From contig NZ_AP038804.1 in the NCBI RefSeq assembly GCF_047159865.1, positions 434,001 to 498,000 on the forward strand: a stretch of 64,000 nucleotides of DNA, given 5' to 3'. The position numbers and the translations under genes were made by a program. Shown here one piece after another: positions 45,321 through 53,947 of this stretch; position 1 is the stretch's first letter, and each line of letters starts with the position of its first letter. The notes under the pieces are model-generated. The model was not told where the DNA came from, searched no databases, and saw only the letters and a list, made by a program, of their open reading frames with translations. The stretch is from JAIOSF01 sp047159865 (GTDB taxonomy: Bacteria > Campylobacterota > Campylobacteria > Campylobacterales > Arcobacteraceae).

Positions 45321-45860
45321 ATGTTAAAAATTTATATTACAGACCTATCAGCTTATAACCAATCTTTCCTTATTGGAAAATGGATTACTCTACCAATGTG
45401 TGAAGAAGAGCTTCAAGAAGAAATTCAATCTATCCTTAAAGAAGGAAGTGAAGCTTGTGGATTCAATGAAACACATGAAGAAGTATTTATTACAGATTAC
45501 GAATTTGAAACAGAATACAGTTTATTTACAGTTAATGAATATAGTTCTATCTCTGAGCTAAATGAGAAGTGTGAAGAGTTATCTCAGTATGACGAACACG
45601 ATTTAAAAAGAATTAGTTATTTACTAGACCACCTTAATTATGATTTAGAAGCTGCAATTGAGCATTATGATGAAGTGCATGTATATGAAGATATGACAAT
45701 GCGAGATGTAGCTGAAGAATATATTGAAAGTACAGTTAATTTATCAGAGTTACCTGATATTGTTTCTAACAATATTGATTATGATGCAATAGCAAGAGAT
45801 TTCGAGATAGATAGTGCTTATGAAGTAATAGAAAACGATGTTTTCTTTTATGTAAGCTAA
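45321..45860 (+). CDS. ardA: Anti-restriction protein ArdA
   Basis: 179 residues, very acidic, as expected of a DNA mimic that blocks type I restriction enzymes. KIYITDLSAYNQSFLIGKWITLPM matches the ArdA start (xVYVxxLxAYNxGxLxGxWxD). ITDYEFE follows at the FITDYE position, and the end VSNNIDYDAIARDFEID fits the ArdA C-terminal YIDYEAxARDL pattern. RBS AAAAGGACA within the conserved leader. Typical length (about 165-180). Confidence 0.88.
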   Translation: MLKIYITDLSAYNQSFLIGKWITLPMCEEELQEEIQSILKEGSEACGFNETHEEVFITDYEFETEYSLFTVNEYSSISELNEKCEELSQYDEHDLKRISYLLDHLNYDLEAAIEHYDEVHVYEDMTMRDVAEEYIESTVNLSELPDIVSNNIDYDAIARDFEIDSAYEVIENDVFFYVS

Positions 45861-45865
45861 GATTA

Positions 45866-45887
45866 AAAGCCCTAAATCAAGGGCTTT
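45866..45887 (+). terminator. Terminator after ardA
   Basis: AAAGCCCT (45866-45873) pairs with AGGGCTTT (45880-45887), 6-base loop, followed by ATTAATTTATTTG. Confidence 0.75.
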
Positions 45888-45897
45888 ATTAATTTAT

Positions 45898-45949
45898 TTG
45901 TAAAGTTTTGTAAAGAATTGTAGAAAAAACTATTTTTTTATGTTATAAT
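45898..45949 (+). promoter_or_regulatory. 10-bp array plus TATAAT promoter of the exported-protein pair
   Basis: TTGTAAAG units begin at 45898, 45908 and 45918 (last TTGTAGAA). Exactly 20 bases separate TTGTAG (45918-45923) from TATAAT (45944-45949), the same spacing as in the distal ParA promoter. GGAGG then precedes ATG 45973. Confidence 0.7.
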
Positions 45950-45972
45950 AAAATAAAAACATGGAGGAACAC

Positions 45973-46476
45973 ATGAAACAGTTATTAAAATTATCACTAA
46001 TATCAATTGCTTTAGCTACTGCATTAAATGCTAAAACAGTTAATGAATTAGAGTATTCTTATTACTCTAATGTTTATAATCCAGATTTTATAATTACAAA
46101 AGATACAAAGAAAAAAGAAGTATTCTTTGGAACAAGAGAAGAATATATGTCTTCAATGTCAAGTGCTCTTAATAATGGAGCAGTTGATGGAGCTATTAAT
46201 GCTTTACAAAATCAAGCTGGAAACATTGCAAAAGGCTTTTTGTCTAATGCTGGAAAAGCAATGTCAGCTGGAGCAGTAATAGGGGGTGTATTTGGTTACA
46301 TTGATGGAAAAATAAAAGACTCATATTATACAAGAGAGTTTATGTATGTTGTTGAATTTACTAATCCAGATGGAACTATGACAACAGGGTCAGTTCTATT
46401 TATTGCAACAGACAAAGAAAAGTATAATGATGATTCTATGAATAAAATAAAAGAAATAGTAAAGGGGGGATTCTAA
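45973..46476 (+). CDS. Exported glycine-zipper protein, not recognised
   Basis: 167 residues. Signal peptide LLKLSLISIALATALNAK. The middle has a glycine-zipper-like membrane segment (AGKAMSAGAVIGGVFGYIDGK). The ends are soluble. ATG 45973 is chosen: the ATGGAGGAACAC just upstream supplies GGAGG as ribosome site. Overlaps nothing but lies 1 base before the following lipoprotein gene. Probably periplasmic or outer-membrane associated; role in transfer or surface exclusion is possible but unproved. Confidence 0.65.
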   Translation: MKQLLKLSLISIALATALNAKTVNELEYSYYSNVYNPDFIITKDTKKKEVFFGTREEYMSSMSSALNNGAVDGAINALQNQAGNIAKGFLSNAGKAMSAGAVIGGVFGYIDGKIKDSYYTREFMYVVEFTNPDGTMTTGSVLFIATDKEKYNDDSMNKIKEIVKGGF

Positions 46477-46477
46477 G

Positions 46478-47062
46478 ATGTTTAAGTATTTAAAATTAAC
46501 AGTATTAGCTGGTATTACAGCTATGGCATTAACAGGGTGTGGTTCATATCAACCACAATTAGGACAGCATTTCCAAGAAGGAGATGTAATTGCAGAAAAA
46601 CAGTCTAATGGTTCTTATACATTTGTTGCTTTCCCTAAAGACTATTCATCTTTTACAACATCTGGAGCACAAAATCATAAGGAATTTGCTGGAACAGTAA
46701 TGGAATTAAAAGAAGCTTCACACTTTGGAAAACATATGGGTTATAAGTATTTCGCATTAGTAACAGGGGATAAATTTAATAATGTTATGGGAACTCCTAT
46801 TAATACATTAGATAGCTATTTAAAGCATTGCTATAGTCTTAAAATGGGTGTAAACTATGTTGGAGATTGTAGACAGTCTAAAATTAATGTATTTTACTTT
46901 AAAGAGCATCCAAAACAGTTTCCTGTTTGGAGCATAGATAAAACAATAAATGATAAAGTTGATTTATCAAAAATGTGGGATGATAAAAAATATAACTACC
47001 ACATTACAAAACAAGATTTAAAAGATTATTTCACTAAAAGGAATATTCCTTTTTCTAACTAA
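46478..47062 (+). CDS. Lipoprotein of the same operon, not recognised
   Basis: 194 residues. Signal LKLTVLAGITAMALTGC with lipobox ALTGC. Mature domain of about 175 residues with two further Cys (HCYSLKM, VGDCRQSK) that may form a disulfide. RBS AAAGGGGGGATT in the end of the preceding gene. Ends at a hairpin shared with the convergent traN-like gene. Function unknown. Confidence 0.65.
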   Translation: MFKYLKLTVLAGITAMALTGCGSYQPQLGQHFQEGDVIAEKQSNGSYTFVAFPKDYSSFTTSGAQNHKEFAGTVMELKEASHFGKHMGYKYFALVTGDKFNNVMGTPINTLDSYLKHCYSLKMGVNYVGDCRQSKINVFYFKEHPKQFPVWSIDKTINDKVDLSKMWDDKKYNYHITKQDLKDYFTKRNIPFSN

Positions 47063-47065
47063 CAA

Positions 47066-47085
47066 AGAGGGCTTTAAAACCCTCT
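47066..47085. terminator. Convergent hairpin
   Basis: AGAGGG (47066-47071) pairs with CCCTCT (47080-47085) around CTTTAAAA. Lies between converging genes; the T tract is weak on both sides. Confidence 0.5.
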
Positions 47086-47088
47086 CTA

Positions 47089-48864
47089 TCACATTCCACC
47101 AGCTTGACCTTTAACATCGTTAAATATGCTATCAAAATCACTTAAATCTATATCTTCTCCTATTTGAGCTTTAAGATAATCTTTAAACTCAGTCAGGTCT
47201 ACACATTTATGTTTGAATTGGAAAGTTGCTTCAGGGTCATAACCACCTTCTTCTGGAGACTTAACTGTATCTCCTCCACCGATGTTTCCTAATCCTTCTT
47301 TTCCTCCGTCTATTCCGTCAGCTTTTTGAGCTTCTGTACATTGTTTGAAGCTTACATAATTTAAATCTCTTAATGTAATACCAGTACAATGACTCCAATC
47401 TCTACCTAATTGAGCTTTTAACTGTACTACTAATACTTTTGTTAATATTTGGTCATAACAGCAATAATTAAACCCTCTAAGCTCTTTAGCTAACCCTAAA
47501 AAGCCATCTCCACAGTTATCAACACATTTATCATATACAAAATAACATAAGTCATGAGGAAGAGCTTCACAAGTTCTAGCATGTCTTGTACCCTGTTCAT
47601 CTGCATCATCTTGATTATGACAACTATCAATATCATTAAATGAATACATGAAATTTAGAAGAATTTGCATTGCAGCCTTCACAAGAACACCATAAGGTCC
47701 TAACCATTCTGCTGGTATAGAACTTATTGCCATACCTAAACCATTTTTTACTGATAAAAAACCTTCTTCACTTCCATCTGTTTGAGATGAAGTATTTACA
47801 GAATCTCCTATCTTAGCTCCTGTACCTAAACAAGCTCCTAATTTAGCTGTAGCCATTACCATTGACACAGTCAATTGAATAGCCTTTAACTTTTCTTTAA
47901 GAGCATCCATTTCGGCTTGGTTCATAGTTTCCATGCCTTCCATTTCGTTTAGATTCTTAAATCTAACAGTCATAATTCCGTCTTCTTCATCTAAGATAAT
48001 AATGTATTGAGCAAAGTCTGGATGTTGTTCAATCATATCAAGATATTGTTGTTTATCTATTGTTATGATGTCTCCTTCTTGTGTTTGTTCTTCCGTGCTT
48101 CCACAGAATTCATCTACAGGGTCACACATATCATCCGCTTCATCATTTCCAGCATATTGGTATAAACTACTTGCCATATCGAATCCAGATGCCATTAAAC
48201 ATTTACCAGCATTATTTCCAACCCAAGTACCCAAAGTACTTCCAGCCCAATTACTGATATTAGTTTGAGCTGATTGAATACCTTCTCCTAATGCTGTATC
48301 AGCTAAGAATCCTTGTGTTTCTTTAATTGTATTATCATATGCTGTTTTATATGCAGTAGAAGTAACATCTGAAGAAGCTTTTAAACCAGCTTCTTTTGCA
48401 GCAGTTGCATCTCCAGCTTGACTTCCATCCATAATAGCACTTGCCATTAACCCCGCCCAAAACATAGGGTCAGAAGCCCAGTCAAAGTTAGTTTTCGTTC
48501 CTATTTCACAATAACCTTTCCATCCACTCCATAAGTGTTCAAGTTGGTCATATGCACCAATCATAGCTAACAGACTACCCATTCCAGATTCATGATTTCT
48601 ACTTCTATAAGCATCATAATCTTCAGCTTCTATAACAAAATCTTCTTTGATAGATTCCCACTTTATACAAGCTCCTTGAACTTCTTTTGTGAGTGTACAT
48701 TTTCTATTAAATTCTTTTTTTGTTAATAATAGATTACCTCTTTCATCTGTGATTGGAAAATATTCTTCTGAGCCTGTAGGTTCGCAGACTTCAGAGATAA
48801 CTGAGTTAGCTAATGTATTTGTAGATAAAAAAACTACTAAAAAAAGAGATATAAACTTTTTCAT
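47089..48864 (-). CDS. traN: TraN-like mating-pair stabilisation protein
   Basis: 591 residues, signal peptide (FISLFLVVFLSTNTLANS), many cysteines. The C-terminal third has FNYCCYDQILTKVLVVQLKAQLG followed by DWSHCTGITLRDLNYVSF, the signature of TraN C-terminal domains (xxYCCFxSxLARxxxEQGRxQLG ... CxGxTxxExxxLDF). TraN is an outer-membrane protein stabilising contact between mating cells in F-type systems. The N-terminal half lacks the usual TraN repeats, and a second large Cys-rich protein is encoded nearby, so TraN function may be divided between two proteins. Confidence 0.78.
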   Translation of the reverse strand: MKKFISLFLVVFLSTNTLANSVISEVCEPTGSEEYFPITDERGNLLLTKKEFNRKCTLTKEVQGACIKWESIKEDFVIEAEDYDAYRSRNHESGMGSLLAMIGAYDQLEHLWSGWKGYCEIGTKTNFDWASDPMFWAGLMASAIMDGSQAGDATAAKEAGLKASSDVTSTAYKTAYDNTIKETQGFLADTALGEGIQSAQTNISNWAGSTLGTWVGNNAGKCLMASGFDMASSLYQYAGNDEADDMCDPVDEFCGSTEEQTQEGDIITIDKQQYLDMIEQHPDFAQYIIILDEEDGIMTVRFKNLNEMEGMETMNQAEMDALKEKLKAIQLTVSMVMATAKLGACLGTGAKIGDSVNTSSQTDGSEEGFLSVKNGLGMAISSIPAEWLGPYGVLVKAAMQILLNFMYSFNDIDSCHNQDDADEQGTRHARTCEALPHDLCYFVYDKCVDNCGDGFLGLAKELRGFNYCCYDQILTKVLVVQLKAQLGRDWSHCTGITLRDLNYVSFKQCTEAQKADGIDGGKEGLGNIGGGDTVKSPEEGGYDPEATFQFKHKCVDLTEFKDYLKAQIGEDIDLSDFDSIFNDVKGQAGGM

Positions 48865-48879
48865 TTGTCTATACCTCTA

Positions 48880-49440
48880 TTACTCTTTTGCTGATGCAAT
48901 TAAAAAGGCATCTGAACAAGTTGTTGTTCTTTTAAATCCTTTTGCTTTTGCTAATATTACATCTTTAGTAGTTTCTGAAATAGCTTCAGAATTATTCTTT
49001 AAAAGCCTAACCATAGATTTCATACAATAAGCTCTAGCATCTACTTTTAATATAGAATCTAACCCAGAAATAGCTTCATCAATTTGGTTTGTATATTTTG
49101 CTTTACAAACTGAACTATAAAAAGTTTCATGTGGTTTAAGATTTTCACATACTTCTCTAGTTAAAAATTTATAGCTTTTCTTTGTAAGATATTCTTTAGC
49201 TCTATCAGCTGATTGTTGAGCTTGAATTGCTCTAGCTCTTACAATTTTGTATGCTGATACATTTTCATGAGATAGATTTAATTTATACTTCTCTCTCATT
49301 TCAGCCTGTGCTTTTTCTATCTTTTTTGAAGATTCTAATTTTTCTTTTAATGCTTTTTCAGCAACTTGTATATCTGTATTTAGATTGTTAGCAAATGCAA
49401 CAGTTCCTAGTAATGTTAATGTAATTAATAATTTCTTCAT
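48880..49440 (-). CDS. Periplasmic helical protein, not recognised
   Basis: 186 residues. Signal peptide LLITLTLLGTVAFANN. Mature protein helical, Lys/Glu/Ala rich (VAEKALKEKLESSKKIEKAQAEMREKYK), with four Cys near the end (REVCENL, SSVCKAK, AYCMKS, TTCSDAF), likely two disulfides. Directly upstream of traN (15 bases), downstream of a conserved tra-type promoter. Could be a TrbB/TraW-like periplasmic factor, but no motif proves that. Confidence 0.6.
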   Translation of the reverse strand: MKKLLITLTLLGTVAFANNLNTDIQVAEKALKEKLESSKKIEKAQAEMREKYKLNLSHENVSAYKIVRARAIQAQQSADRAKEYLTKKSYKFLTREVCENLKPHETFYSSVCKAKYTNQIDEAISGLDSILKVDARAYCMKSMVRLLKNNSEAISETTKDVILAKAKGFKRTTTCSDAFLIASAKE

Positions 49441-49655
49441 AGTTTTGTCCTCTTAATGTTAAATTTAAAGAAGACCTAAAAGGAAATGATAGATTTAAAA
49501 GAGCCAATCGCTTGACCCTTTTGTAATAAATAATTTTTATGAGATGAACATATGAAGATACCTATTTAAAAGATAGATAGAAAAGAAAAACTATAAAGTT
49601 ACAGTTACTGTAATACAACGAATTGTAATTTATTAAGAAATCTTTATATCTGATA

Positions 49656-49692
49656 TAGTTATAGCATTATTTTAAGAAAAAATTAAGTTTTA
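49656..49692 (-). promoter_or_regulatory. Conserved transfer-operon promoter (copy 1)
   Basis: On the minus strand: TAAAACTTAAT, a T tract, CTTAAAA, then GCTATAACTA (-10 on plus strand GTTATA 49658-49663). Near-identical segments precede traH (57149-57187) and the 61094 gene (61702-61740). Between this and the start at 49440, TTACAGTTACTGTAA (about 49598-49612) is a perfect dyad and a possible operator. Confidence 0.6.
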
Positions 49693-49725
49693 TATACTTA
49701 ATCTCTTCTCAAATGTTAAAATTTG

Positions 49726-52700
49726 TTAGTTTTGCTCCGATTTAAACGAATCATTGTCACAATTACCAAATTCATCAAAACATCTATACTCTCTAATTTC
49801 TTTCTCATTTAATGTAACTAAGAACACTCTGTTAGCAAATGGTAAAGGCTTCGCTAACTTTACAATATGTGCTCTATCAGAAGAAAGAGGTCTAATAGTT
49901 ATTTTAGTTGCACTATTATTTCTCACATATCCATCATGAGACTTTTGACAATCCTGATTTTGCCCTGTGTCGTTATTCTCGAAATAAATACCAGAAACTC
50001 CACCACCCCATTCAGTCATTAAGTCATATCTACAGGCATTAGATTGAGTACCTTCATCAATTCCGTCTGCTAAGTTCATATCTAATCCAAACAGTACCTG
50101 AGCATATTTAGACATATTAGCTGTGGACTCTATAAAATCGTCCTCTCTAATTGTCATCTGACCTAATAAATTATCATATTGGTCATAAGCTATTAGTTCA
50201 TAATCTCCAAGATAAGGAACTACTATACTTACACCATTCGTTGCACCAATATAGTTATTAGCCATTCTCTTAAAGAACGGGTCTCTATTGTGTGTATAGT
50301 TTTCTGTATTTCTCTTATCACAAGACCAGCTGAATTTTTTACAAGAAGGATAACCAACAATAACCCCTTTTTCAACTGAGTGAGTGATATTAGCTACATC
50401 GCTTTTCATCCATCCCTGACAAGTTAATAACATCTCTTTTTGAGTGTATAAGTTATTTAACATTGCTTTGAAATCACTTGGTTTAAGTGTTCCTGTTTGA
50501 CCCTCTAATTCAGCATAAACAAGTTTTACTCTATTGCTTCCATCTACATAAATACTTCCATCTGGATTGTATGTGATAAGCCTATGGTCATATCCATAAA
50601 TGTTTTCAACATATCTAGGCATAGGAACTAATTTGTAGATAATCCACTTAAAATCTTGCTCATTAAATTTTTGTTTCTTACCAAAAATCATAGCAACTAA
50701 TACAAAAACAACAATAACTATAAGTCCTACTCCTGTTGCTCCTAAACTTGCATAAGCATAAGCATATGAAGCACCACCAGCAGCAGCCCCACCAATAGCT
50801 CCAGCAACAATGTTAGGAGACTTTGTTAATATACTTGTCTGAGTAAAACCAGACTCGTAAATCAATGGGTCATCAATGATTGGAATAGGCATAATTGGAT
50901 AAACTTGCTTATCATTAACTGTAATCACATTGTTTTGGAACGGATGACTACTATAGTTACTGTAATATCCAAAATCTCCAGTCGTTACTTCCTGAATAGA
51001 GAAAATATCTTGTGTACCATCTAATTGTGAAAGATAAGAACCTTCTGATGATAAAGGCACACAATTTTCAGTATAACCATCTGGAACAACACTATCTATA
51101 CTTTCAATGTTTGGCTTATCTGGATAATCAAAATTATCTCCAATAGTTACTTGACATTGATTAGTAGCAGAACTAACAAAAGCTGATTCATTATAAGCTC
51201 CATTTAGACAAAATGCAATTTCATCACAAGTAGGCTGGTCAACTGGATTACTTGTAATAAATGTATAGTCATTATATTCTTCATTTAATGTATTAAAAGA
51301 ACCATTACCTTTTATCACAGAGAATTGGTCTCCAGCCATTTTTGGAATATAAACCTTACATAACTTATTTAAAGGATTATAGTCTGTAGAAGTTCCACCT
51401 ATTTCAGTTTTGATTGCATTACAGTCTTCTACTGAATTTACATTTGTAAATTTAGAATATTGAGTTGTACCATTATCACTATAAATCCCAGAAGATTTAA
51501 ATGTTAATGAATATGGATTACCTTGATTATCAACTTTATTAACAGTATATGACTTATTCAATTGAGCATCATTTCTTTCATACCACGATTGATTATACTG
51601 AGCACAATTATAATTTAAAGCTACATCATTTACTGTTTGAGTAGTTGTATCTGTTCCATCGAATAAATCCGCTGGTGGTGGTGTCATAGCAGCATTTACC
51701 ATATCCGCATCACTACCTTCTTGAACATCAAGATTCTCTTCTCCATCTAAAAAAGTCTTTTTAATTATGGTCTGAGACCATCCAAAATTCTTATATTTAA
51801 ATGTCACTTGAACTGTTGGTCTTGCATCTAATACATTATTCTTTCTAATACAATTAGGATTATTCATATAGATATCTTGCTCTGTGATGCTTGTATCTAC
51901 AGTATAATCAGTATAAGGTCTCTCTAATGTACATTTCTGGTCAACTTCTTCTTCAATAGTGTAATATTCATATTCTAAACATTTCTTAGAAGATTTATTT
52001 TGAATGCTTGGTTCAAACTTTAATTCAGTTCCATCACTACAAACATTCTTTAAATATACTAAATTACCACTTGCATCAAATTCTGTTGAGTCTGGATTTC
52101 CATATATTTTTTCACACTCAAATTTACTAGCACAAGTATTTTTCTCTTCAATAGATGTAGAATCTTGAACACATTGACTATAACCAGCACAATCACTTGA
52201 AGGACATTCTTTAGGGAATATAATAACAGTAGATTTCTCTTCACAAGACTTTAAAGACGGAGGAGAAGGAGGACAATCATATACATGTGTCTTAATATTT
52301 ACTTTACCTTTCATGATTGTTCTTGCACCAGACATTACAGCTTCTGCTTTTGTATAGTCTTTATATGGCTTTACTGTATCTACAATTCTACAAGCATTTT
52401 TTACATAACCATTACATTCATCTACAAAGCAAATATCTTGCATTGGATTTCTTAAACACTCTGGAGCAATTTGTGTATCATAATATGAAGTACAAGTCAC
52501 TTCTCTGTTTGGTCTTGCTAAAGATTCTTCTAATGCTGTTTCATCATATTTAGTACAAACATTAAATTGTTCAGGAATATCAGCTTGATTAATTTTATAT
52601 ACATCAACTCCATAGAAACTTGTTTCTCTTTCTTTTGGATATTCTCTTTCAATTCTCCACCAAGGAGCACATATTTTAATGGGTCTTTTAATGTCTTCTG

Positions 52701-53394
52701 AATCAATTTCAATCACACAATGATTTAATTCCGTATTCTCTACTTTGTTCCAAGTTCCGTATTCATTTTGAATAACATTTAATTCATTAGGTTCACAATT
52801 ATTACCCTGTTCAGATAATGAAGACCAGTTAAAGAATTCTTGCTTTTTTCCGTCTTTATTTTGGTAAGAGTCAAGACAAGAAGCTCTTTCTAATCCAATC
52901 CATTTTGATTTTGAACCAAACTTCCCTGAAATAAATCCATTTTCAGCAGAAGAAGTAATCGAAACAGGAACACCACCAAAGTCATTAGCTAAATTCACAC
53001 ATCTTTGATAGTCCATTGTAGTCATAGATATAGCATATGAATGTTTATTGAATGTAGTTGATTTTTCAAAGAATAAATCAATATCTCCAGCATTTGGTTT
53101 TTCTACATACTTACAAAAGTTTTGCTCTTTATCATATACACCATATCCAACGAATACTCTTTTTCCTTCATAACCAGATAAGTCAAACCTTTTTAATGGT
53201 TGTGAGCTATCATGTACAAATTCATCCATGTAATCAATAAATGGAATTTCTGATGGTTTAGATGACTTCAAGAATGTATCTATTTTGTCTAAAGTTCTTT
53301 CATCACTTGTAGGAGCTGATGTCGCAAAAGCTGGAGCTACAATTAGATTGAAACACACAAATATCTGTAACAAGTTTTTAAATAGTGTTTTCAT
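49726..53394 (-). CDS. Large Cys-rich surface protein with C-type lectin-like domain (second TraN-like/adhesin protein)
   Basis: 1222 residues. Signal peptide to about 25 (LIVAPAFATSA). Residues about 118-230 form a C-type lectin-like domain: CVNLANDFGGVPVSITSSAEN, WIGL at 165-168, FNWSS, EPN at 201-203 (the mannose-type calcium/sugar motif) and a closing Cys in LNHCVIEID. A long disulfide-rich middle (over 40 Cys, repeated CxxY/CxE units) follows, then a glycine/alanine-rich stretch and one membrane helix (about 877-898, VGLIVIVVFVLVAMIFG), then a 320-residue tail with more Cys. In the transfer operon between traN and traF, so a mating-pair adhesin is the likely role. Confidence 0.7.
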   Translation of the reverse strand: MKTLFKNLLQIFVCFNLIVAPAFATSAPTSDERTLDKIDTFLKSSKPSEIPFIDYMDEFVHDSSQPLKRFDLSGYEGKRVFVGYGVYDKEQNFCKYVEKPNAGDIDLFFEKSTTFNKHSYAISMTTMDYQRCVNLANDFGGVPVSITSSAENGFISGKFGSKSKWIGLERASCLDSYQNKDGKKQEFFNWSSLSEQGNNCEPNELNVIQNEYGTWNKVENTELNHCVIEIDSEDIKRPIKICAPWWRIEREYPKERETSFYGVDVYKINQADIPEQFNVCTKYDETALEESLARPNREVTCTSYYDTQIAPECLRNPMQDICFVDECNGYVKNACRIVDTVKPYKDYTKAEAVMSGARTIMKGKVNIKTHVYDCPPSPPSLKSCEEKSTVIIFPKECPSSDCAGYSQCVQDSTSIEEKNTCASKFECEKIYGNPDSTEFDASGNLVYLKNVCSDGTELKFEPSIQNKSSKKCLEYEYYTIEEEVDQKCTLERPYTDYTVDTSITEQDIYMNNPNCIRKNNVLDARPTVQVTFKYKNFGWSQTIIKKTFLDGEENLDVQEGSDADMVNAAMTPPPADLFDGTDTTTQTVNDVALNYNCAQYNQSWYERNDAQLNKSYTVNKVDNQGNPYSLTFKSSGIYSDNGTTQYSKFTNVNSVEDCNAIKTEIGGTSTDYNPLNKLCKVYIPKMAGDQFSVIKGNGSFNTLNEEYNDYTFITSNPVDQPTCDEIAFCLNGAYNESAFVSSATNQCQVTIGDNFDYPDKPNIESIDSVVPDGYTENCVPLSSEGSYLSQLDGTQDIFSIQEVTTGDFGYYSNYSSHPFQNNVITVNDKQVYPIMPIPIIDDPLIYESGFTQTSILTKSPNIVAGAIGGAAAGGASYAYAYASLGATGVGLIVIVVFVLVAMIFGKKQKFNEQDFKWIIYKLVPMPRYVENIYGYDHRLITYNPDGSIYVDGSNRVKLVYAELEGQTGTLKPSDFKAMLNNLYTQKEMLLTCQGWMKSDVANITHSVEKGVIVGYPSCKKFSWSCDKRNTENYTHNRDPFFKRMANNYIGATNGVSIVVPYLGDYELIAYDQYDNLLGQMTIREDDFIESTANMSKYAQVLFGLDMNLADGIDEGTQSNACRYDLMTEWGGGVSGIYFENNDTGQNQDCQKSHDGYVRNNSATKITIRPLSSDRAHIVKLAKPLPFANRVFLVTLNEKEIREYRCFDEFGNCDNDSFKSEQN

Positions 53395-53539
53395 AGTTTT
53401 TACCTCTATCTATTAAGTTTTTTTTAATTAATAGAAGCCTAAAAGGTTTCGTAATGCTTAGTTTGTATCTATATATATAGGAGTGATTTAAGTAAATTAT
53501 GTTGTAGTACCTGTTAAAAAAGTGAGTAACTATAAAAGC

Positions 53540-53566
53540 TACTCATATAGTTATAGCATCGTAAAT
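53540..53566 (-). promoter_or_regulatory. Conserved transfer-operon promoter (copy 2, TTTACGATGC type)
   Basis: On the minus strand TTTACGATGCTATAACTATATGAG, with the -10 box at 53550-53555. The 19 bases TTTACGATGCTATAACTAT match the segment at about 61904-61923. It serves the 1222-residue protein. Confidence 0.55.
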
Positions 53567-53578
53567 AATTTTCTGAGC

Positions 53579-53863
53579 TTATGATGCTAATTCAAGCTCT
53601 TTTTCAATCTTTTCTATAATATTTACTTCTGTAACAGAGTAATATTCTTTAAAATTCTCTTCTAATGTTTTAGAATTAGTAGATTTAAAATCTATAAACA
53701 TAAAACCAAAAGATTTTCTTCTAATAGAGCAAACTGTTATATTAGCATCTGTTATTTCTTGGTTTAAAATTGCTTGTAAAAATTTAAGTTCTCTTGATTG
53801 TAGATTGATAGACTGTAATTCGTAGTTTCTTGCTGTAATTGTTGTTTTGTATGTATTTAACAT
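53579..53863 (-). CDS. Small cytosolic protein between traF and the lectin-like gene
   Basis: 94 residues, no signal or membrane segment, no recognised motif (TARNYELQSINLQSRELKFLQAIL). RBS GGAGAAATG before ATG. The intact frame, the RBS and isolation from other frames support a gene. Function unknown. Confidence 0.55.
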   Translation of the reverse strand: MLNTYKTTITARNYELQSINLQSRELKFLQAILNQEITDANITVCSIRRKSFGFMFIDFKSTNSKTLEENFKEYYSVTEVNIIEKIEKELELAS

Positions 53864-53947
53864 TTCTCCTTTCTCCTGTGTTATAAATTTTAGTTATCAT
53901 AATTTTACAGGAAAAGGAAATAAAAATGTTATTTCTGGAGTTAAGGA

